Below are positions 1 through 9,100 of a stretch of 11,375 nucleotides of DNA, in pieces. Each line of letters starts with the position of its first letter. Positions within the stretch are counted from its first letter, which is position 1. This DNA is from Chloromonas sp. AAM2. Lineage: Eukaryota > Chlorophyta > Chlorophyceae > Chlamydomonadales > Chlamydomonadaceae. Both the position numbers and the translations under genes were made by a program. The stretch spans positions 3,975-15,349 of the forward strand of contig QAXH01004235.1 of NCBI GenBank assembly GCA_004335635.1, written 5' to 3'. The notes under the pieces are model-generated. The model was not told the origin of the DNA, ran no database searches, and saw only the letters and a program-made list of their open reading frames with translations.

Positions 1-89
1 AGCGCCACCCAGCCGGTGTCCAGGAGCGCCAGGGGCGCCACCTACCTGCAGCGCCACCCTGCCGGTGTCCAGGAGCGCCAGGGGCACCA
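1..89 (-). repeat. 49-bp tandem duplication across an exon-intron junction (continues off-window?)
   Basis: Positions 1-40 and 50-89 are the same sequence with two mismatches, at a 49-bp period. The copy at 50-89 is coding (MVPLALLDTGRVAL region); the copy at 1-40 lies in the intron after the donor at 45. The window ends just where the next copy of the donor would be expected. Confidence 0.9.
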
Positions 90-172
90 TGCTGCCTGTG
101 GGCGCTGGCTGGAAGGGCTCGGGCTCCGTCTCCCAGGAAGTGTGCATCAGCAGGGGGGACAGGGCAGGGGCC
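46..172 (-). CDS. VPS13-like exon, VAB region continuation
   Basis: A 127-nt exon with acceptor GCCCGCAG and a strong donor CTGCAG|GTAGGT at 46/45. One base completes the previous codon and 42 codons follow, ending in phase 0. The peptide runs LSPLLMHTSWETEPEPFQPA then PTGSMVPLALLDTGRVALQ. After the 'WLRNxTG' strand VPS13 proteins have a variable loop and a 'hxPGxxVPL' strand, and TGSMVPLALL fits that. The exon end is duplicated into the following intron, with 38 of 40 positions identical. Confidence 0.7.
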
Positions 173-3100
173 CTGCGGGCAACAAACACGTGCTGGTACC
201 AGTCCTCACACGGCACTGTTGTAGGCATCGGAGTGCTGGTAACAGTCGAGCGCCCCGCATGCTGAGGGCCCATCAGTCAAGCAAGAGAGCAAAGGAATTG
301 GCATGGCCCTGTTGACCATGCAGCATGCCAAACACCACATCATCACCATGACAGGTGGGCCTACAGACCATGCTCACACACCGCGGAAAGCAGCGAGCCT
401 TTCATCTCTGTCGAACAGTGATGGACTGCACGTGCAGACGAAACTGGCTGTGCATCAGCTACTCAGCCATGCTCACTTCGCCTAGACCCGGCCTACAGAC
501 AATTCTGACAGTTCAAACCCAACAAGCAGGCCACGACAACAGGTGAAGGCAAAGTGAGACAAAGGTGACGTGCCAGCCGCTTGCCTGTCTGAAATGCAGA
601 ACTCGAGCGGCATGCCGAGGACGTTCCTCAACCAGAAGGAAGCCAGCGGTAAGCCTGAGTCACCCACGGCAGCGCCAAACCCATTAGTAGCTGCCAAGCT
701 CATCCCCGCTGGCGCATCCTGCTGCGGCATCGCAGTGTGTGTGGCACGAGCCATGGGAGTTGCATGGCTGCCATGCATAGGCTGCCCCGCGTTGCCTGAG
801 GGAACAGGTGTCTGCGCATGTGCAGCACCGCGGTTCGTGTTGCCCTGCTGCGGTTCCGCATCCACGCCTCCTTGGCTTGGCACCACGCCCCATTTGTCCG
901 GCATCTGCTGCTGCTGCTGCTGCTGTGTGCCCATGTTGTTTGAGCCGTTATGCATGGCGCAGTGCAGCGCATGGTGTACCTGTAATTGCTGTGCCAGGCG
1001 CTCCGCCTTGCCCATTGCTGCCATGGCTGCTGGGCCCGCCGTCAGCTGCAGGACCTTGTGGGCGGTGGCCACCAGGTGGTGGCTGTGGCGGGTGCTAGAG
1101 GTAAGGCCGAGCGGCTGCTTGCCGGGCAAGGGCTGCCACAACTCATAGGCAACCTGCAAGTCAATTGCACAAATCTGATAATCCGAACATAAGAATGAGG
1201 TGAGTCGGTGAGTCTGACTTTTTGCAACCGCAGCCTGACATTTCCAACCACAACTTGGGGTGCTGCAGGGTCATCGTATCACCAGGCGCACAGGCAATGC
1301 ATGCTCTGGAGCAGACCCAGGACAGTCATTGAACACAGTATTGGCAACATATAGAGGGCACAACCATACAACAATGCCTACACTCCATGGCACTTTACCA
1401 TTGACTGATGATCTGTACACTCCCGTTGTGCATGCATGCTTCAATGTTCGACCATACACTTACATGCATGCTTCAAGGTTTGACCATACACTCACGTGCA
1501 TGCTCCAAGGTTTGACCATACACTCACGTGCATGCTCCAAGGTTCGACCATACACTCACGTGCATGCTCCAAGGTTCGACCATACACTCACGTGCATGCT
1601 TCAAGGTTTGACCATACACTCACGTGCATGCTTCAAGGTTCGACCATACACTCACGTGCATGCTCCAAGGTTCGACCATACACTCACGTGCATGCTCCAT
1701 GGGTCGACCAGCGGCTCCCAGCCCATCTTGTCCACATTGAAGACCTCTGCCTGCAGACCCACGCCCACATGCAGCGAGGCTACCACACGCGCCATGCCAT
1801 GTGCATGCGCCTGGCCGGCAGGCCCATGCAGACTAGCCACACCCGCTTCCACACCGCCGGAAGCAGTAGCAACGCCTGGTGCCACTCCCAGTTGCAGAGG
1901 TAAGGCATCGCATTGCAGCTTGAAGGATAGATCGGTGACCACGGCTTCGAAAAGGGGTACCACTGAGTGGTGCGCCTCGGTGCTGAGCAGCACTGCCACC
2001 TGATCCACGTGCAGGGAGTACTGACCTGCAGCAAACAAAACGGTCAGAAGCGTTGCTTGTTACTGTGCATGCCGAGAAAAACCTGAGTCGTTACCTGTCC
2101 CCATGCACATGTTCTGCTTGCTAACCGATAAGCACGTAAATCCAGGCGCAAGGCCAGATGACAAGTTTGGTTAGTTTGGTTACTACTGGACGCAAAGAAG
2201 CATTGCCTGCTGTCCTTCATGACGCGTACTGTTCAAAAGACACTGGCCGCCAATCGGTCAAGAATGCTAAAGACGTACACACACCGTTGGGCAGTGCCTG
2301 GAACGGATTGCCGCCGCCCAGCTGCGCCACCTGCTCCGTCACGCCCTCGCCCGCCTGTGCCCCTGCGTCCCGCGCCTGCGCCCCGCCGCCAAGCCTCTGC
2401 GCCCGCCACGCGTGAAGCAGGCTCACACTGCCATCGTCTGAACCCACCCCCATGGAATTCGGTTGCCCTCCATGTGCAAACGCACCCATGTCCTGCGGCC
2501 CCGGTGGCGACATGCCAAGGCTACCAAGACCGGTAGCTCTTCCACCCTGCTGTGCCTGCTGCTGCTGAGTGTTGTAGGCAGAGAACGGCGAACTGAACCG
2601 ATCGGTGTGCCGCTGTGTGGTCGACGGTTGGAGAGGCTCGCTTCCGGGACCGGCCGTTGCACTATGTGCTGCCCGAACGTCTCCCCGGGATTGCATGGCA
2701 AGCAACGCCGCCTGGATGGCTGCGACCAATGCTGCAGTGGAGGCAAAAGGTCGCATGGCAGCATACACAGACACGTCGCCTAGGTGCACTTGCTGCATGG
2801 CGCCTCTGGGATGCATGGTTGCATGGGCACCACCTACATGCAGCAACGGTTCCACTTGCGCTGCTGCAGACCATACAGCCCCAGCCGCATCCACATGCAC
2901 TCTGGCCGCGTTCTTAGCAACATCACCAAGACCAACCCTGGGCGGTTGCATTGAGGAGTGAAGCTCCGGAACCACATCGCCAGGCAAGCCGTCATGGTAG
3001 TCCGTCGGTTGCAGCGACCCATGCTGTAATGCCAACTGACCAACCGACAGCGTAACAGCAGGTAGTGCGACACCGATTTCTCGCAAACCGTCTGAAGCGG

Positions 3101-6100
3101 CGTCCACATGCACTTCTAATGCGACTCGAAGTGTCAGGCACGAGCTACTGCACCACAGGTGCGGGCTGGCTGCATCAGGCATGCCATCGGGCTGGCTATG
3201 TGCATTGCCAGCTACGTCACTGTCGCCACTGTCACTGCTGCTTAGTTGTTCGCTGCTCCGTGTACGCAACGCAGGCTGTTCCTCTCCGGCTTGTTGCTCC
3301 ACCCCCTCCTCCTGGCCCATGCGCCCGTGTGTGGTGGACAGCAGTGCATGGGGAGCGACGTACACGTGCACGCGCATGTCAGGCATGGTCACATGGGTAT
3401 GCAGAAGTGGCACTGTGGCTGCCCTGGCTGTTGCAACAGGCCCGCGGGTGTGTTCATGTGGAGCCTGGGCAGGTGGGTTGGGGCAGTTGTCGTTGCTGAG
3501 AAACGTTAACTGTCCAGCACATGCTGTGATGCCCCAGAGAGCACAGTCCCACATGGATGCTGATACCAGGATTGGCAAGGTGGCGCAAGCAACATGCAGT
3601 GACGGACAGCTGGCATGCACGCCGCTAACACCCACTGCGCCTGCTGCTGCATGGTCATTGGTGATGCATGGCGCTTGGAGTTTGAAAGCTATCTGGCAGG
3701 AACCAGGCAATGCCACGTGGGGCAGCTGCTCGCATGGCCCACATGTCTGCATGGTGTGCCGACGTGCATGGTCTGCTCCGGCTTCATCAGGCTCAGGTAT
3801 GGCCCACAAACCCCGGTCCAGGCTGGAAAGGTTTCCGACCACCGGAAACGTCTTGCCACGTGCTGCATGTGACTTGCTGCCCCAGAGCGCGCCCTGGTGT
3901 AGCTGGGCATGGCTTTGGGCGTCTTGATCCAGGTGGCCGACTAGCAGCAGAAGCACAACCGGTGTGACTCGCACGTCCCGTAGCCGCGACTCTACAAACC
4001 GACACATGATGCCCACTTCACTAAGGCAACAGGGAGCTTCGCCTTCAGCCCGCGATGCTGCGGCTGACTGCCGGACAGGCAGCTCAGGCAACTCAACTTG
4101 TTCCGCTCGATGGCCGGCCGCCATCTGCCAGAGGCCTGCATCCCATGTTTCCCGCTCAATCCAATGCTGGTCGAAACCGTCTCCTCCCGGCCTTTCACCA
4201 TACTCGGACTCTACACCGTCACTGTCAGCACCGCTATCAGAGCTGCTACCACCGCCACCCTGCCCGCCCAGAAGCGGATCTGATTGGATGCTGCCGTCCG
4301 ATAAAGAATAGAAGTCAAGATCGTCCCCGTCTCCCGCGCCCCCAGTGCCAGGCGTGCCCCCGGGGGCGGGGTCGTGTGTGGGCAAGCGGGCCACGTCCTG
4401 CATGCCCGCTAGCGGCCCGCCGCCTGAAGCCGCACGGAAGCTGGTGTACAGGGTGTCGCCACGCGACAACCGAGCCACCTGACCTGCCTGCAGCACATGA
4501 CATGACACGTCACCTATCTGCCATGACATGACAAACCACTTGTGTCCGAGCAAAGCTTGTGACTTTTAACTTGAGCAGCTTGCAGGACTTGCAGCCTTGA
4601 AAGCTCACCCAACGAGCCACAGACCGCGCTGTGGTCAGTTTCTGCCTGGTGCTGCTGACAAGGCACAGGATGCATGCCTGAGCATTTGCGGACAGCAGCA
4701 CTGTGCAGGTTCGTGCAGGTCGCTTTACATCAGGAGCGCGATACGCAACATGACACCGGAACACATGACACATGACCATGTGACGGCTCTCCGGACGCAT
4801 GACCATGTGACGGCTGTCCGTATGCCTTACCTGGTGCATCAGTGACGCGCGCGAGCCGATCGACCCGCCCTCTGGCGATGCGCCTATGGAGCTGGTGTGG
4901 CGTTGGGGGGCCGGGCGAGGCACGGGCCAGGGGCGGGTGGCGCGCGGCTGGCTGGTGGAGGGGGTGCCGGGATCCAGCAGACCTGCAACACATCAAATAC
5001 AGAGCTATGCAAGTGTGACAACTTCTGTGTACACTTCTGTACATGCTTCTACGGGCGTACGTGTACATACACAACGCAGCAGCAGGCAGAACACTGGAGA
5101 CATGGAGCAATGAACGTGCCATGCTTCATCACATGGCTTCCGCATGCTGCGGTTTTGCATATGGCCGCACAGCACAAACCATGACATGTGCCGCACCTTG
5201 CAAATCATTGTTGGTTGTGTATGACGGATACTTGCTGCCCTGGCGCTGCATGGGCAAGGAGGCGGCGGTGGAGAAGAACCGGGACAGGGTGGTCTCACTG
5301 CCCCCACCTGCGACATGCATAGGCAACCATCGTCATTTCCCAGATCATTCTGTCAGCCACCGTCAGCTGTGGCCTGGTCAACTGCCCTTATCATGACTAC
5401 ACGGCATTCGCAGATTTTCCCACAGCATCGTTGAAGTGAATGTTAGCGAATGGGCATACAGTGCTGCTGTCTAGTATGGCAGTCTGTTGGGTTTGCAACA
5501 ATTCTTGTCCAAATCCTCCTGCAGCATGTGTTCCTGGGTCAGCTGAGCTGTTTATAAGGTCAGGCTCGGCGACACTCAGCAGCAAATCACATTAAACGAT
5601 AGCAGGGGGACCGGTGCCTGTAGTCAAGCCCCTGAATTAGTCCTCACCTGCGTCGTCCACCAGACGCCCATTGCCTGGCGACAGGGCAGCCTCCGTAGGT
5701 GGCACTATAACGGTGGTCGTGCCGTCAAGAGCAATAGCGGAGCTGCCGCCGGGTGTTGCTCGGTGCCCAGCTGCACGTGTCCCGGCGACACCGCCCCTGC
5801 TGGCGCCAGGCAGCTGCCTTGTGAAGTGGGCAAAGGACTGTAGGACTGATAGCTGCAGGCCGTTGATTGCAGGCAAAGCATCGGCTAGCGAGCATTGCGT
5901 CCATGAGGGGGCGGGAGGGTGCAAGGGGATGAACGCGTTGGGTGGGAAGGCGGGTGGGTTGGGCGCCGGGCGGGTGGTGTGCCTGCTTTGTAGGTGCACC
6001 ATCTGCATGCTGATTTCCCGCCATTGCAGCATGGCGTGGGCATGGGCATTGCTAGCTGGGGAGGTACTGGTGTGCAGTTGTTGTTGGTGTGACGTGCGTG

Positions 6101-9100
6101 CATGCTGGAGTGTCTGGTGATCTTGCCTGCTCTGCTGTGCTGGTTGGACCCATGAATTTTCAGTGGATTGATCTAGTACTCCGTCATGTGGTCCAGGCAG
6201 GTCGCTGGTGTGGCTGTGGATACGTATATCGTGCATGGATACTTGTGCAACCTGGTTGCCCACGGCGACAGGGCAGGCCTCCCACCAGCATTTGAAGAGG
6301 CCTAACCGAACACCCAACTGAAACCCTAGCCAGGCTGGTGCCAGCAAGCCACCCACGTGGCCACGTGAACCGCCAGAAACGGACGTGCTGACGGGTGCTT
6401 GGCCATCGTCTTGTTCAGGAACAGTGCCTAACCCGGCTGGTTGGTTCGTGGCCTGTCGCCGGCTGGGGTGCTTGGTGGGCCGGTGATGATGCCCGGAGGG
6501 GGTGAGCACTTGCCGCACAAGTACGTCCACAGTAACGGCTTGCTGTTGCACCAAAGACACGTGCACCATGGGTAGATCTAAGTCCAGGGAGTAACTACTG
6601 GTAACCGCCTGCTGGGGGCTCATGTGAGCTGCAGTGGTGGTAGTGGTGGTGGTGGTGTGCGTGTCTGGATGCAGGTGTGGGGTTGAAACCGCAGAGGGTG
6701 TCACAGCCAGGTGCATGCAGGCGGACGGTATGTGGAGCACTGGCAGGAGACGGGATGACATGGGCCCCTCTGACACGCACAGCAAGGCATGCTCTAACAA
6801 GAATACCGGTGGCCAAGCCCCAGCCAGTGCTGCTGACACTGTGCCTGTGCCGCTTGAGTGTTGGCCGCTGTCATGCATGGTCACAGGCGCCCCAGGGGCT
6901 GTGGTCAAAGGAAACGACGGCAGGCATAGCTGCAGTCGCTGTAAGGTTAAGAAGGCCTGGCATGTGAAGGGCGCTGTAGTGCCTGCCGGGGCGTAGTACT
7001 GTTCCTTGGCTGCCAACAAGGCCACGTTCTCTAAAATGACGTTTAGGGCCAAGGTGGGCGCACTGTTGTCGGTTGTTTGTTGTTGGTCAGCTGTTGGTTG
7101 TTGGTCACTGGTTACGGGAACTGCAGGTGTCTCATGCGCATGCTGATTTCCAAACACTGCAGCATGGCTGGTAGCGGAAACACTAGTGGGCGAGGCATTG
7201 TGTGGTGGGCTGCTGTCAGTTGGAGGGCGAGGGCCTGGTGAGCCATGCGTGGCTGCTGTCCCGCCAATGTGTGTTTGTGGCTCCGGCGTGGTGGCGGTGG
7301 TGGGAGGCGGAGTGGCAGAGGGGCGCATGTGAGCTATTGTTGTCATTACAGCAGGGATGAGCCCTGCCCCCATGGACACCCCCTGCAAGAGCACACTGAG
7401 CTGATTGCAAGCAACGGATGCAATGGAAGAAACAGAAGTAACGGACTGTGGCGGTTTCTGCGCGTAAGCCACGTGCTTATACTCCACGCTGATCAGGCAT
7501 GCTGGGTCGTCTGGCCTGCCGCTGCTGGGGCAGATGAAGTTGGACGGCTGGTCTGGGTACCCTAGGGCGTTTGCACCCCGTAACTCCACCCTGATAAGTT
7601 GTGTCGACACCTGGTCCACACCTGGTCCACACTCGGTCGACTGAGCCGACACCTGACCGACCGCATTTGGGTCATGCTGGACAGTGCTCGCTGCTTGTTG
7701 TTGTAGCAGTGGGTTGGTGCCAATAGCCCTCACCAAGCCGATTCTTAGCTTATGGGCAGTGACTTGGCGAGCCAGTTGCAGCCACGGTAGCAGCATGCTG
7801 GGTCGTGCACCACATGCATCACATGCTTGAGTGCATGTGGCATACAGGGTGTGTATCTGAACACGTTCCAAGTCCGCGTGCACCACTGAAGTGTCACCGC
7901 CTTGCATGGACAGCTCGACCTCACAGAGAGCAAAAGCAACAGCGACTGAGGGGCTGGCAGACCTTCTGCTCGTGCCGCTGCGAGCCCATGCCCTGCTGCT
8001 GTGGGCGTAGGCGGTGGTGGTATCGGCTGGCTGGTCTTCGATCAACGTGATGCACACTGTGCAGAGCTTGAGCTGAACTTGGGTGATGAAAGCAGGTAGC
8101 GGTGGGGAGGCAGCAGGCACGTGCTGTGGCTGGCCCACTGCTGCTGCCTCATGCGATGCAGGTGGGGATGAATTATGGGATGAATGATGCCCGTCAGTTT
8201 GCTTTTGCAAGAGGGGCAAAGCCAAGGAATGTCCACCAGCTGATGGTGATGGTGGTGTGGATGTACTGCGCTGCTGCTCGTATTCTTCAGCCGGCAGGGT
8301 GGGTTGCGTCTCTGCCGGTGCATCGGGGATGTGTAATGGTTGGCTGGCATTTGTGCGCCTGTCTGGTGTGTCAGTGTCCGGTACTTCTGGTAGCACGTGC
8401 ATCAAAACTGCTACCACGTGCTCCTGAAGCGTTTCAAGCTGGACTCGCATCAACGGTGCCTGTGTGAGATCTTGTGCCAGTGGTGATGCCTGACGTGACG
8501 ATTGTAAATGTGAGGAGACAGTGATGTGCAGCGACAGCGGACGGTCCTCTGTCCTCCCCAGTATAAGCTGAACGTAGAGTGGATCGGGCGAGGGTGTGGC
8601 GTCTGTGGCAGACGGTATGGCCACGTCAGCAGTGGTACCAGCCATGCCTGGCTGCGGCAACTGTCCGCTGGTCTGTTGGTCTGTAGATCTGGTTGGCGAT
8701 GCAGTCTGTGCAGTGGATTGTACAACGGCAGTGGGTGATGCTGGCGGGGCCGGTGACGGTATGGGTGGTGGGGCGGTGCGGGGCGGTGCAAGGAGCACTT
8801 CCAGCGTTGTGGAAAACGCTTGCAGCACCGATGACCGCAGCACCACGTCATCAAGGCCGTCTAACTGCAGCTGCAGCTGTGTCTGGGGTAGAGTGGTGTC
8901 GTATGCCAGGCGGTTCAGAGCCACAAGCGCATTGACTGATAGTGGCGGAAGAAGCTGCTGCGAACTGCTTTGGGAATTCCGCCCGATGTTGCGTTCCAAG
9001 GCAGCACCTTTACCGGCGGTACCCGCCCCGGTGCTGAAGAGCACGTGGATGCTGGCCACGTGAAGGGACAGGTGGGTGAACAGCACGTGCTGCTCCAGTT

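Noticed and set aside
570..1148. Plus-strand 192-codon open frame with a poly-Cys run
   Set aside because: The Cys run is the Gln7 CAG tract read on the other strand in another frame, and the minus strand carries recognised VPS13 blocks.
1435..1709. Regular 32-bp repeats suggesting a CRISPR array
   Set aside because: The copies are head to tail with no spacers, and the host gene is a eukaryotic split gene.
1260..2003. Plus-strand 247-codon open frame with a repeated 'HASRFDHTLTCML / HSRACSKVRPYT' pattern that looks like a repeat protein
   Set aside because: The pattern is the 32-bp array read in successive frames (32 is not a multiple of 3), and the frame lies antisense to a convincing exon and its intron.
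3181..3927. Plus-strand 248-codon open frame, Cys/Trp/Pro-rich
   Set aside because: It is an antisense shadow of the 2.2-kb exon. Its composition is what GC-rich coding sequence gives on the other strand.
3930..3970. Hydrophobic VTPVVLLLLVGHL as a membrane-spanning segment
   Set aside because: It is too short and isolated. VPS13 proteins are peripheral, and hydrophobic strands are expected in the lipid groove.
5397..5585. Minus-strand 62-codon open stretch (LLSVAEPDLINSS...) as an extra exon
   Set aside because: The flanking exons already join in phase, there is no family resemblance, and no good donor follows it.
8600..9060. Plus-strand open frames opposite the giant exon that might form a nested gene
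   Set aside because: There is no recognisable domain or splice logic, and the frames exist only where the minus strand is GC-rich coding sequence.
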